In this document: piece after piece, positions 46,101-57,517 of the stretch | How positions within the stretch are numbered: position 1 is the first letter of the stretch | Layout: every line of letters starts with the position of its first letter | Origin: Arthrinium phaeospermum | Taxonomy: Eukaryota; Ascomycota; Sordariomycetes; Amphisphaeriales; Apiosporaceae | Direction of reading: 5' to 3' | Assembly (NCBI GenBank): GCA_006503535.1 | Contig: QYRS01000002.1 | Coordinates: 2,604,001-2,668,000 of the forward strand | DNA length: 64,000 bases | Notes under the pieces: model-generated | Databases searched by the model: none | Seen by the model: only the letters and a program-made list of their open reading frames with translations | Told to the model about the DNA's origin: nothing | Program-made: the position numbers and the translations under genes

Positions 46101-46137
46101 CAAACCACCAAGCAAGCAACAGAAAAACATTGACGCC

Positions 46138-46491
46138 ATGGTTTTCTGCCGCATTCCCGTCATCATATACATCGGGTGTGGCTGCACTGTCCTCGACGAG
46201 TCTCGAGACCCCCAGCAGCACCAGTGGCCCGGCCATACTTGCACCAAGGCTTGCCAGCCCTTCGATATCGAGTTCCGCCGCGGACTCTGCGAGGGTGCCC
46301 GAAGCAAGATCCTGTTCAATGACGACCTGGGCTCCGACTGCCCCGTCGCCGCCGCCGCGCGCCCTCTGAGTGTCGGAGACGGACCCCCGCCGGTGCAGAA
46401 TGAGAAAGCCGCCCCGAAGAAGCAGAATGAGAAGGCCACCCCGAAGAAGCATGCGCCCCGTCACCAGCAAGCCGGAAGCCTGAAAGTCTGA
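46138..46491 (+). CDS. Small cysteine-containing protein with charged repeat tail, 117 residues
   Basis: Single exon, not a named family. It opens MVFCRIPVIIYIGCGCTVLD. Seven cysteines (4, 14, 16, 35, 39, 51, 68) lie in the first 70 residues, which could bind zinc. Then come a proline-rich linker and a basic tail with a 9-residue repeat (QNEKAAPKK, QNEKATPKK). The opening hydrophobic run is short and interrupted by cysteines, so it is not a good signal peptide. Fungal genomes contain many small proteins that start with a similar strand plus GCG or CGH motif and spaced cysteines, which supports a real gene; this resemblance is from general knowledge. The compound minisatellite lies directly upstream and may be part of its 5' leader. 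Confidence 0.6.
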   Translation: MVFCRIPVIIYIGCGCTVLDESRDPQQHQWPGHTCTKACQPFDIEFRRGLCEGARSKILFNDDLGSDCPVAAAARPLSVGDGPPPVQNEKAAPKKQNEKATPKKHAPRHQQAGSLKV

Positions 46492-47625
46492 AGGAACTCT
46501 CATAAGGAAGAAAGAGCAACAGCAAGAGCAGCGAGCCTTGAAGTCAGCAACCCCAAGGGTCCTAGAGGACGATGGTTCGTCGTGCCCATTCAGCATGCTG
46601 CAGGAATATGACTGTATGGAAAAGAAAGCTATGGAAGGCAAAGAGAGTTTGAGAGCAGGAACCAGAACGACCAAGGCCGCACAAAACATGCCGCTAGTTA
46701 CTCAACTGCCTATGCTATCATTTAATGAATTGAGTTATCTCTCAAACCATGCTTCATCTTTTATTGCCCAGATTCTTGTAAATATGGACTTCGTGATGTG
46801 ATGATACAAGTAGGCAGGATAGTAATGACTTGTAAAGCTTATGTGCAGTTCCTTAATGTCCTTAATTGGGTGGTTGATTCGTGATGTCGATATGTGAAAG
46901 GCCCGCAAAAGGTTGGTCTTATCTGAGAGCCACCAAACCAAAGGTAAAATGCCCCCGTGAGCCCAAGGCTCTCAGAATTTTGCTAGTGATACCCAAGGAA
47001 GATGTGTTGCTCTTCGCGAGGCATAGCAAGCATCGGCCTGTGTGTGTATCGTGAACTCGAATGTGCAGACGGCAAGCTTGGATCGACAAGTTTGGATCCA
47101 CCATCGCTGTCGCATCCCGTCGTGTATGTCGCATAATGCAGGACGTCGCAGTACCTGTTGTTTCCTGCATCTGCCAATGAACGGGCATTTCCTCCATGTT
47201 GTGACAGGGAAATTGAAACATATAGGCAGGGAAGAACTTCGTGGCTTACCTTTTAACTTGAGGGGATGAATCCTGAATGCAGCTTCTTTCAATCCATCGA
47301 TCACCTCTTTGTTCAAGGGAGCACTACGTGCTACCTCAGCCGTGGTGGGCAAGTTCTTTCACGAAGGGCCGTCATCGTTGTCGTCGTGAACTTCTTCTGT
47401 GACCTCGACGACACACACGCGCTTGTTGACGCAAGGCTTCGGGCCCTTTTCTGGGTCTGTATTCAATCGGCCGTCAGTTAAGAACACTTGGTTAGATGTG
47501 TGGGTGTATGACGGGATACAAAGATGATGAAGGGGGCGCAAGCTCAAGAGAAAGCATATTCAAACCCATTTGATGGTTCATCTTACGCAGTGATGTATGA
47601 TGCGTCATCATCCACTGTCGTGGCT
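46492..47625. other. Intergenic region with a doubtful minus-strand coding remnant
   Basis: On the minus strand at about 47235-47480 an open frame (GPKPCVNKRVCVVEVTEE ... HDDNDDGPS) is broken by a single in-frame TGA (47359-47361). It then continues (AEVARSAPLNKEVIDGLKEA) to a GTAAGC donor near 47250. There is no ATG for the first part. It may be a decayed gene. The rest shows nothing. Confidence 0.35.
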
Positions 47626-49254
47626 TCACTCTTTTGGGGTGGGGTTCTCAACAATGACACCAGGTTGCAGATCGCCTCTATTGCGATATCCGCCATCGGC
47701 GCCATGCCGGGGGTAATCGTAGCCCGTACCGTCTATTCCCGAGTCCTGTCTATGCACCGGTGCGAGTTCCTCCGGCAGGGTCGTCATCGTGAAGTCGGTT
47801 GTCGTCGTCACGGCATGTTGGTCTCGTATCCGTTGGCGCACTTCGGTGGCGATCTTGCGCCGGTCACTGAACATGGCCATGTACTTTGTGAAATAGGCTT
47901 GCGGGCGGCCTATGATTCTGGTGCCGAACATCTTGTCTATCAGAGGCTGCAGTATGGGGATCGACGATGCAATCACGATGATGCCCCCTTCGACGCTATC
48001 AACAATCAGTCGATGCAACACATGAATCTGTTACCACCAAGTAGGGCTGGCGATATGATTGGCCACTCACAGTGTCCATAGCTGCAACTCAGCATTGGCA
48101 TCTAGCAAACAAGCGCCTCTTCATAAGCTTCCATCCCAGTAGGCATACGAGGGAGAAGTGGGGCAGGTTGGACCATTGTGATACACGTACAAGTGAAATC
48201 GGGGTCGATGAGGAGAGGGATGTGGGAGGTTTTGTACGTGGCAACTGCCCCCGACCTTGATGAAGACTGCAATTAGCTATGGCACAGGTCTGAGTAAGGA
48301 AGCCGTTCGGTCTCCATAAACAGCTGCGCCCATTTCACTCACACAACACCAAAGCCAAGAGCGACGGAAAGTGCGAACTTCTTTCTGCCAGGCATCTGCA
48401 GATGGTATAGAACGATGGACGGATAGGCGGCGAGGTAGAAGTCGGCAAACGCAGAGAGTGCTACACCAAGTCAGTGAGTATCATGATTGTTGGCATAGTC
48501 GGCGTCCTCTCCCATCGACAGACTGGATATGGATTATGGGAGAGGGGGGGACGGGAGGGTCCATGATGAACATACATCCAGCAAAGATGTAGTACCTAAC
48601 CTGTACGTGCATGGGCACACAATTTCCCCTTTGCTGCTGGATTTGAGCAGAGTCGGAGAGGTGGCACTTCTCGGTGAGGTCGCTGATGAGCAGGCCCATC
48701 GTGCCGATCTGGGCTAACTGCACCGCTGCGCCCATGAACCATAAGAAGCAGAAGTGAAACCGGCTCGGCAGCAGGAGACGAACCAGCAGAGCAATGACGG
48801 CCAGTTTGGGGCACGCGAAAGATACCAGGCCGGGGAAGAAGGCGGCGAATGTCCAGACCATAACGGCGGACTGATCCTCGGGCGACAGGGTTTCAAGGTG
48901 CCTCCCAAGTCCACGGGAAACCGCCTTGGTGGCCAGGCCACACGCCACGATGCTATTGACCTGCGACAAAGTTAGCTTCTGAGAGAGGTGTATAGAGCGG
49001 AGTCATTGCCATGATCAACTCCCAACCCTTCCGTAATAGGTAGACATTAAGTAACATACCACGGAGAATATGGTGAGATGGTCGTCGCTACGAAGCCTGC
49101 GCTGCATATAGCCTCTCACGTACAGCCGGCCTGTGGTAAATATGATGGCGATACTAGTAACGATCCAGATGGATATCAGCGTGCTGCTCCCTTTTCCATC
49201 AGCCACATTTTGGCCCCCGCCGGATACACCCTCGTTCGCTGGCGCTGGTGGCAT
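47626..49254 (-). CDS. Rhodopsin-like seven-transmembrane protein (PTH11-type fungal family)
   Basis: Six exons, 49254-49060, 48960-48576, 48460-48343, 48255-48191, 48081-48071 and 48027-47626, give 391 residues. Hydrophobic helices include STLISIWIVTSIAIIFTTG, SIVACGLATKAV, LVSFACPKLAVIALLVRLLL, FHFCFLWFMGAAVQLAQIG, ADFYLAAYPSIVLYHLQ, KKFALSVALGFGVVSGAVA and GGIIVIASSIPILQPLI. Two family landmarks are the RSDDHLT loop after helix 1 and the IPxLQPLIDKMFG end of the last helix. The tail is long, polar and cytosolic. Relatives act as surface sensors in some pathogens, but most members are uncharacterised. The last three junctions are least certain: exon 4 uses an AAG acceptor and exon 5 is only 11 nt. 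Phases agree throughout. No retinal-binding lysine was looked for with confidence. Confidence 0.78.
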
Positions 49255-51858
49255 TGGATCAGGTAAGGTAAGGCGTCACAGGAATCATGTCATCGTCACC
49301 ATCACCATGGCAAGATTCCCGATTGAGACGTGGTGAAGTCGACGCCTTAAATACAAAGCAACTGATTGTAAGATAGACCAACGAGGTCAGGGAATTGTTT
49401 TGTGTCCATAGAATAAAAATGGATGGGTGAACCGCTACTTCCCGCCATAATGAAACATGGCTTGCACATGGAATACGCTACCTCGATGAAGACGTCGAAG
49501 CGAGAGTCTGGATCTGACATAGCACATGCAGTTTGTCGTCTTTGATAGAATCGAAGGACGTATTCCCGCATCATGATTAGCTGCCTACTTGGTCGTCCGA
49601 TGTTACATCACCAACCGAGCATGCAAAGTTCCAGGCTGGGCCAGAATACGCATAGTCGTCAGCTAGAACTGACAGAGAAGAAAGCTTAATAGAACATCAG
49701 ATTACGGGCGTTCCAGAATACAAGGGTATTTTACCGGTCGTGTTTCGGTAAACATCAGTCGAATGCACAAAGATATCCATGTGTACTCCAACGCGGTATC
49801 CAAAGTAGAATTGGAAAGCAAACATCATCTTTGGGAATCGGAAGCTCGGGGCGCGGGCGATGTTCGATTATGAAGTGCAAACCGAAAGTTGCAGAACGAA
49901 TGGCGAGCATATCTGTGTCTACCTCCAAAGAAACGCCTCATTGATCTCTGTGGAGGCCCTCTAGGTGCCCGGTACATAAACGTTTGTGTTAGACGGATGA
50001 AGATGTCAACAGAAAGCCTCCACCGGGGCTATCTTATGGACTGGGACTGCGGTATGTGCCGGGAAGCCTTCCGTCTTTTGTTTAGCAATAGGCGGTCTGA
50101 TCCTGAATGATCAAGTACCGCTGCTGGAAAGCAGATATTGATATCCCCCTGTAGGGTCGGCCGTACAGGGCGCGATAATGATACATATATATCGTGCCGT
50201 GGAAAGATGTTCTGAAGGAGAGTGGCTAGTAGAAGACATGTCAACATGCTTACATTTAGTCTGGGCCTCGGGCAGTCTCATTGGGACATGAATGACTCGG
50301 CCATGATGATAGCATCGCGACTAGAACAGGCGCCTCTATCAACACCTGACCTAAACGGCCACCTTACCTCCTCTCACTACTCACGTATCGAATCACTATC
50401 AAGAGCGAATGCAAGGTTTTGGGAGATTGGACGATGCAGACGACCTAGTTTCGCTTCCAATACCCTGTTGGAACACGCGCGCAGCCTCAACCCGAGCTGT
50501 GTCGAAAGCCTGACATGCCTTGTTTCTTGCAATCGTTGACAGTGGCCTACCAGCCGATCTGTTCATGGGACAAGTGCTTGCAATAAGAACTCATGAGTTG
50601 ACGAATATATCAGGAACTGGTGGCCAGGTGTTGCTGAATCCTGCGCAACGTACCGTTTGCGCTCGGACAAGGTGGATGTCTGTGAGGATAGGATAGCGAA
50701 TGTCCAGGCTGTCGAAGCAGCTGGTGGGGTTGGTTCGAGAGCTTGAAGTCAGGCCATAATGATGCACTCAGCCCGATTGTGTGGTGGCGTCCCAAAGCGC
50801 TTGGGGAGCAAGACACAGCAGCTCGTAGTAATAGTAAGTAGGTACTGTAATCATTGAGGTCCATATTGCCATATGCCGCTGCAGACGCGGAAAAGATCTG
50901 TCATATTTGGGGTTTGGGTAGGTACTCCGTAGTGAGGTGTGAGGTGTCGCTTGCTTGGACGTGCAACAATTAGTGCATTGTAGTACAAGATCTAAGTAGA
51001 TTTCTGCCCGCACCAACCAAGCCAATCAACTCCAAACTCCAAATTTAGGCGCTTAATCGCCTGGGCTGCATCAAACTGGAGGAGGAGTTCAATCAATGGG
51101 AGCACGCATCTTGTCGTTTGTGGGTGACATGGGAGTGTCGCTGGTGGGCTGTGCCGATAGTCGCAACCCCCTCTTTCACGGCCCGTGATGCTCCAGTCCT
51201 CACTATCGGGGGCCGGTTTGGCATTGGTGGGAAAGAGGAGAGCGCTCAAGGTGATGGATAACAGCTGGCTGCACGGGTCCCCGACAAACCAGAACCTTGC
51301 TCGTATGGGTCAATGCGATATGCAGTGTGCAACCAACTGAGAATGCCGCACCGATGTCCTATTGGATACCGCCTGGATGGGACATAAGTACAGGTGCGGT
51401 GGATGGCCTGGCAGTCGACAAGTCGCACTGTGTGTGTTCAATCTACAACAATTGATTGTCAACACTGCAGCATGCTACACTCACTGGGCCTAGACAGGTC
51501 TGCAGAACGGTTCAGCCTGCTGGTAGCGAGTATCGTGATGCTTGCGAAGAAGATGGGTTATGTAGCAAATACAGGGCAGAAAGAGGATGACGGCCAACGG
51601 ACGCTTGATGGCGCCGTACCGACCAAAGTCAAGATTGCCAACATGTCACTCAATGGAAGGAGGGGGTGAAGGGAGTGCCTCACCAAAACCTTCTTCTTGG
51701 CTGCAGCTGCTACTCGATCACTGATGTTTGTTTGTTTGCTATGGTAGCCTGATGGATTTCAGGTCATGGTCCTCTCATCAGTTCTGTTCAACTCGGGCTG
51801 ACCATCATGCCTCTCTCATTCCATCGTTCCAATCTACATCCTATCCACGCCTGCCCAA
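49255..51858. other. Long intergenic region, no supportable gene
   Basis: About 2.6 kb between divergent genes. Frames up to 105 residues on both strands show no motifs, signal peptides or paired splice sites. Confidence 0.5.
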
Positions 51859-53155
51859 ATGTCGCTGCAAAACAAACCCAGTATCAAGTCTGTGTTGTGT
51901 CTAAGGCGCTGGCGGCGGTACGGGTCGAGCCGCTTAGACGCCAGCAAACTAGCGCTTGAGGCACGCCAGGCCGAGGAGACGCAAGCGAGCAAAGATGTAG
52001 CGCCAATTCCGGGGCAGAAGGGTAGCCCCTTTCTCCATAAGCTGCCGATTGAGATCCGTAGGATGAGTAAGTCATTCCTCTCTGCGCTCTGTTGCCTCCA
52101 GCCTCTAGATCCGTTGATTGTCATCAGCGGCCCATTGCCCATTATTAAAGGCATCATCTGCAATTCCTGAGGAACCTACACACGAGAGGGCTCATGCTCA
52201 TCTGCAATGTGGCAGTTTACACCTTGATCTGGGAGGACCACGACCAGCAGTACCATTTGACGTTCGCCGATGGTCGGCTTAGACGTCTCAAATGCGTCAA
52301 GCACCATAGCGACGACGACGACGATGCCATACAAAAGGCCATGGACCTGGCATACGAATCCCAATCATCGGTGATGGTGAGAGACGGCCAGCTGCAGCTA
52401 TGGCAGCGAAGGCTGGCCTCTTCGTGGGGTCATCGCCATTGGAGGTGCGAGGAATTGTCCGAGTCCTGCCCATCCTCTTCCGAGCGCACAATGTTTCAGC
52501 CAATGATGCTGTTATGCAAGCAAATGTATGGCACATGTGCTGGTAGCCCCAAGTTCCAACTCGTATCTAACCCGATGAAAGGTTACCCGAGATCATGGAG
52601 TCTATCTTCGAGTCGCACACGTTTCTGTTCAACGAGATGCCAGCGGCATATCGCTTCTTCGTTGCGGTACCATCTCCCTTTATAAGCTCCATACGTTGGC
52701 TGGACATCACTCTGGTATTACCGTACACCGAGTACCGTCCATACAGTTCCGCAGGCGGATCACAGCCTGCTACACAGTTGAAAGCCCTCCAGGAGGCGAT
52801 GACCAAACTCACGTTTTGTGACCTCAGGATATCACTGGATGTTCGTGATCGGCAATGTTGGCGAAAGTTGCCCGAGAGTGGGGTTTTGAACGGCTTTGGC
52901 AAAGTCAAGGTGTTGAACAAGTACATCGTGGAACTACCAGCACTGCTTCCAGGCCAGAACGAACAGTATGAGAACTTCGACGTGGACAGCTCGACATTGC
53001 GAGTCCACAGACGCCCGCCGATACGCTACTGGAACTTCAACCCACGCAAAGTAGAGCGTTTGATCTGGAACGTGGCAGAGGGGAACAGGACAGCCTGTTG
53101 GATAACTTCCGACACTATGGAATACATCCCGAATCCGTGGCACGATGCCAGGTGA
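51859..53155 (+). CDS. DUF7730-type (F-box-like) fungal protein
   Basis: Exons 51859-52066, 52216-52525 and 52582-53155 encode 363 residues. The opening of the domain is LPIEIRRMIYTLIW, a short helix that resembles the start of an F-box. Splicing from GTAAGT to a GGCAG acceptor restores RRMIYTLIWED exactly as the family expects. Next come FADGRLRRLKC, then the LLCKQM-LPEIMESIFESHTF block joined across intron 2. The body has the usual end region RPPIRYWNFNPRKVERLIW. Function is unknown; many such proteins are found in Sordariomycetes and Leotiomycetes, and an adaptor role is only guessed from the F-box likeness. The acceptor of intron 2 is AAAG, not YAG. A second member of the family follows 786 bp downstream on the same strand. 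Confidence 0.78.
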
Positions 53156-53941
53156 AGTAGGCGCGCATAGCGTGTGTCGCTCAATCCCCACACTACGTAC
53201 ATACACCAGACCTGTCCGCTCTCCACTAGGCTGCATTTCCTGCCTGCATATATGGATGACTCGAAGAGAAAGAGGAGAAGGAATCGCATTTTCTCTAGTA
53301 AGTAGCATTACAAGTGGGAATCTTGCTGAAATAAGGCAACCAACCCCCAACGCTTACACAGTGCCAGCCAAATGGCTTGGCTGACCACATGGGTTATACC
53401 AATCCCACAAACGATTTATCCCTGTCGCCTCCATCAGGGCATGCGGATTGGCTGCACTTCCGCATTGCTCATGGAGGAGCGCGGCTAGGCAGAGAGGCAA
53501 AAGCATCTGATACGCTACATTGTCCGCTACCGGATGCTTGCGCCGCTCGGCTCACCCCCAGTCACTAGGCCGAGATGCTCGCGGGAATTTTGCCGCAGTA
53601 GGCAAAGCGATGTAGTATCCTGTTGCATCGCGTATAGATCAGCGATGTATGGACCAGTTGTATCTAGATGCCGTTGGTTCTCCCCTTCTTCTGTCTTGCC
53701 TATAGGTTGAGTCGGCCCTTCTCAGACGCATAAACGCGGCAGGACGATACCACTCGCATGCAGGCAGCGCTTGCACTTGACCAGCCGAACCTGCCGGAAG
53801 CTAGGATGTCAACGCTGGTATAGACGGGGTTCGCAACTGCCGTGTTTCACCATAGTACCTGCGTCCCAAGGCAGAGAGGTTGTTAAAAAGCCGTGGTAGC
53901 CTCTAAACCAGTCACCTCTCTAGACTCCTTCCACCTAGCCG
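53156..53941. other. Intergenic region between the two DUF7730-type genes
   Basis: No open frame or repeat of note. It should hold the promoter of the second gene. Confidence 0.55.
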
Positions 53942-55436
53942 ATGGACGACTCCGTTGTTGCGAGCTGCCCGGACCCACGAGAACCGACCATGTTTCCCCC
54001 ATCCCCCGGATTTATCTCCTCAGGGAGCGATTTCACCATGACCGCAGAGCTCCAGCACCAGTCTGATTTCTTCGGCAAGCTCCCTAGGGAGATCCGGGAC
54101 ATGGTATATCTCGCCATGTGGGATGTCTCGGGCACGCAGCAGCACGTCTTCAAGCACGAGAACGGCAGCGGGGACGTAACGCACTTCCCTTGCATACTTG
54201 CCGCCGGCGAGACGGACAGTCGGAATGACGAGTTCGAGAGGATGTGGCGCAAGCAGCAAGCCCGCCGGCCTCGCTCCCTCGTGGAAGATCCGGTCTGGGC
54301 GCGGCGAATGTCTTCCACCTGGAACGAGCACTGGCGGTGCGAAGAGGCGATGCTGGATAGCAAGGACCAAGGGAAGAAATCAGGCACGCTGTTCCTGCCG
54401 AGTCTGCTCACATGTAGGAGGATGTAAGTACGGCTTTCATATGGTGTTTCCTTCTCTCGAGATTACTTGCTACTCCATTTGGGTTGCCAACAAAGTAAAA
54501 AACCTGTCCGTGTGGAGAGTAGAGACTTACCATGGCAAGCGCACCAGGTACGATGAGGCCCTACCGACGATCTACGCCTCCACGACGTTGGTCTTGACCT
54601 CGCTGCCCCTGGCTCACACCCTGCTCGTCGCGGCGCCCTCGCCCAACACGCGGCTCTGGCGGGCGGCGCGCTTGTCACTGACGGTGCCCTACGAGCAGCT
54701 GCACCGGCACCGGACCAACGACTACGTGGGCCGCCGCTCCCCCGCGCCGCACTGCTGGGCCGAGCTCTGCGGCGCCCTGTCGAACCTGGTCCGCTTCGCC
54801 GCCCTGCGCGCCGTCACCCTCCGCCTCGACGTCGCCGACGCCAACCGCTTCTGGTGGGAGGTCCGCGAGCGCTGGGTCCTCTCGGCGGTCCGCGGTCGCC
54901 TCGCGCGCTGCCTCATCCTCCAGCTGCCCGAACTCACGGCGGACGTCGACACGATGAGACCCTACCAATTCCTCCCTCCTTCTCCGGAACCCCCCTTCTC
55001 TTCTACTCTAGAACTCTCTGGCGACGAGGATGACGGTTCGGCTGTCACTACTACTACTGAGAACCGGAGCCGTTACTCTATACCCACCCCCTGCAAGCCT
55101 CTGTGGAAGTCAGCAGCGACATCAGGGCAACAAGGGTCTGACGAGGACACCATGAGAAATACAGAGTATACTTCAACCAGCACCACCCCTCCGCCCGAGA
55201 CGCCGCCGACCGACCGCGGCAGCGAAAGCCCTGGCAGCGGCGGCGGTGGGGGCGTGCCCGCCATCCCCTTTATGCGACTGGAGCGGTATCAGCGCCGGCG
55301 CTGGAGCAGGGAGCCCGTGGGCGACGGCGTGCAGGCCCGGCTCGAGTTCTTCAACCCCCGCGAGCACAAGGTTCTGGGCCGCGAACGCCGGCGCGAGAAG
55401 GTCCGCGGCTTGTTCAGGGGTCTGCTGATGATGTGA
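53942..55436 (+). CDS. DUF7730-type (F-box-like) fungal protein, second copy
   Basis: Exons 53942-54423 and 54548-55436 give 456 residues. The domain starts FFGKLPREIRDMVYLAMW and includes LLTCRRM-YDEALPTIYASTTL across the intron (GTAAGT/CCAG, phase 2). This is the same position in the domain at which the upstream gene at 51859 has its second intron, which supports common descent. The middle part (HTLLVAAPSPNTRLWRAARL, then LRAVTLRLDVADANRFWW) is the alpha-beta body of the family. The C-terminal 150 residues are low-complexity (Ser, Pro, Thr, Gly), with a basic end (GRERRREKVRGLF). The two proteins are far apart in sequence, so this is an old duplication or independent recruitment. Function unknown. 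Confidence 0.75.
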
Positions 55437-56329
55437 TTGATCGGTGGACCACATGTGAGTCGAGGGTACAGGATGACGATATGAGTGTTGTGTGTGTATG
55501 TTTCTGTTTGTGTTTCAACCCGGCGGAGTCCCAGGGCCGCAGACCCGCCTCTCTTTCATTAAGCATGCCCGGGAGAGGGGAGAGGGCAGCGGATTTCTTT
55601 TTTGGTTTTTGGGTTTTGGAGTGTGTTCTCTTCACCTCTTTCTTTCCATACAGTTGTAAACTTTCTACTCTTGGCGTATTTACAGCATCGATAGAAATTG
55701 GACTTGGCTGTGATATCTATCCTGCTCCATGCTCTTGATCTTGGTGTCGAGTGCGACAACGTGATGTGATGTCGAACTTGGCATCGAGTCTCGGCCTCGG
55801 GCGGCGCGGGGAGCGGGCACCCGAACCCCCTTGCAGATATGTGGGGATGGCGGGAGAGTAAGCATTCGCAAGCATACCATGTCCTTGCTGCAGAAAAGCT
55901 TCAACAGTCACCGATTTGTCAAGAGAAACTCAAATATATAAACCAAGGCTCACAATATTCCAGAATAAGCGAGTGGCTTTTGTCTATTCGTTGAAGATGG
56001 GTTTGGGGAGGGAACCTGCCACTTTTGCAAGGCGGCGCCCCCATTTCATTCTCCCCTCGACGAAATCTAGGTACATAGCAATCATTGCGTGCAGATATGA
56101 CACAAGCTGATCTGTCTTGTAGGTCGTGAAGCCGTGATTCTCATTTCTAGTTTGCTTGCTCGCTAGTTAATATTATCTGAGGAGAAAAATAAATGGGGGG
56201 AATAATAGTGCCGATTGCTCAAAGTCCAGACAGACACCCAGTGTCTGTATAACAAGTCCCCATTCAAGCCCCGAAGTCTTGTCTGGGAGAGGAAACAAAA
56301 GAGAGAAAAAGGGGGCGACGTAGCAAAAA
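55437..56329. other. Intergenic region between convergent genes
   Basis: 3' flanks of the DUF7730-type gene and of the six-TM membrane protein. No feature recognised. Confidence 0.6.
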
Positions 56330-57517
56330 TTAAGCAGCCCACTCATCAGGGTGGAAAGCCATAAGGTCGTACCACTGGATGATTGCGCCAATCAGGAACG
56401 CCAAAGAGCCCCAGAAGTTGGACCATGAGCTGCTCACCGGGTCACTGAGGAACAAAAAGAAGCCTGTGCCGAAGAAGCCGATCGCCCCCAGAAAACTCCA
56501 GAAGGCGGCCTGCCAGGGGGCGGAGTTGAGTGCGGGCTTGTACCAGTGGTTCTGACTCGTGATCATCAGAATGGCGTTAGCGACGACGAAGAACGAACTG
56601 CCAACGACAAGGGGCGTAAAGACAAAGATGACGGGGGCGAGAGGATCGGTCATGGGCAAGACGCCCGGAAAGCCAGGCGCCACGCTGATGGAGAGGATGG
56701 CACCGCCGATGAACTGCATCAAGCCCAGCTGAAAAGCCAGCGTGCGGAAGACCTGGCCAAAGTTGTTTGGCCACCACACCCAGTTCTTGTCGCCTACGAG
56801 GGCTGGGCGGTATATCTTCTCGCCACTGTTCCAAGAATTGGTCGAACTGACGCTCGCATTGGTGCCGATCTTCTCCAGCTTGCTGCCGCTCAGCTTTTCG
56901 ATATCGCCGTTTTCGTCGCGAACGCCATGGCCCAGGCCCATGTCCTTGTACTTGCGCTGGTAGTACTTGGGGTCTCGAATGTGGATTTTGAACTCGCCAT
57001 TGTCGACGTTGAAGGAGGCGATGAGCGACAATATACCCGCCATAAGGAACATGGCGGCGCCGAGAAGGGTGCACAGCGGCACGGCGAGCTCGAGCTGGTT
57101 GGGGAACACCACGAACGTCGGGTCGGCGGCAGGCAGCAGCTGGAAGACGGCACCGATGGTGAAGACGACGGAACCGACGACGAAGACGACGGCGACAACC
57201 CAGTTGAGATCCCGGGTCGGGTAGATGCTGAACATGCGGAAAGCTTGGTCCAGAAACTCCGGCGGGTCGTCACCGAGCGACTCGACCTCGGTCACCTCGT
57301 GCACCGTCTCGAGCTCATCCTTCTGTGCCTTGTAACCTCCCCAGTCTATAGCTTCCACGGGCTCCGACCGGGTAGATGCTACCGAACCACTTCGTGATAA
57401 ACTGCCTGGGGGCTTCGGCGGGTCACGGGCCTTTCCTGCCTTGGAGATCTGGCGTTGGGGCGGAGCCGGAGGAGGATAGTACGAGGCACGATACGATGCC
57501 CGCTGTGAGGCGTTCAT
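56330..57517 (-). CDS. Six-transmembrane integral membrane protein, function unknown
   Basis: Single exon, 395 residues from the ATG at 57517. About 105 N-terminal residues are polar and cytosolic, rich in Ser, Pro and Arg. Six hydrophobic helices follow: WVVAVVFVVGSVVFTIGAV, LAVPLCTLLGAAMFLMAGIL, LAFQLGLMQFIGGAILSI, PVIFVFTPLVVGSSFFVVA, FWSFLGAIGFFGTGFFLFL and WGSLAFLIGAIIQWYDLM. Between helices 2 and 3 is a loop of some 80 residues with KYYQRKYKDMGLG and IYRPALVGDKNWVWWP. No transporter motif is seen. The pattern, with its WVWWPNNFGQ and QWYDLM ends, is shared by conserved hypothetical proteins in Pezizomycotina. Location is probably the plasma membrane or an internal membrane. The opposite-strand frame of 283 residues is a shadow. 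Confidence 0.82.
   Translation of the reverse strand: MNASQRASYRASYYPPPAPPQRQISKAGKARDPPKPPGSLSRSGSVASTRSEPVEAIDWGGYKAQKDELETVHEVTEVESLGDDPPEFLDQAFRMFSIYPTRDLNWVVAVVFVVGSVVFTIGAVFQLLPAADPTFVVFPNQLELAVPLCTLLGAAMFLMAGILSLIASFNVDNGEFKIHIRDPKYYQRKYKDMGLGHGVRDENGDIEKLSGSKLEKIGTNASVSSTNSWNSGEKIYRPALVGDKNWVWWPNNFGQVFRTLAFQLGLMQFIGGAILSISVAPGFPGVLPMTDPLAPVIFVFTPLVVGSSFFVVANAILMITSQNHWYKPALNSAPWQAAFWSFLGAIGFFGTGFFLFLSDPVSSSWSNFWGSLAFLIGAIIQWYDLMAFHPDEWAA

Noticed and set aside
44893..46369. Two long overlapping plus-strand frames (381 and 330 residues) and minus-strand frames of 79-132 residues over the minisatellite
   Set aside because: They are open because the tandem unit lacks stops in several frames; translations are repeats such as KGVAKLDNRH with no fold, and different frames are equally long.
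56546..57397. Plus-strand frame of 283 residues opposite the six-TM protein
   Set aside because: Highly charged antisense translation of hydrophobic codons; the sense frame has six clean membrane helices.
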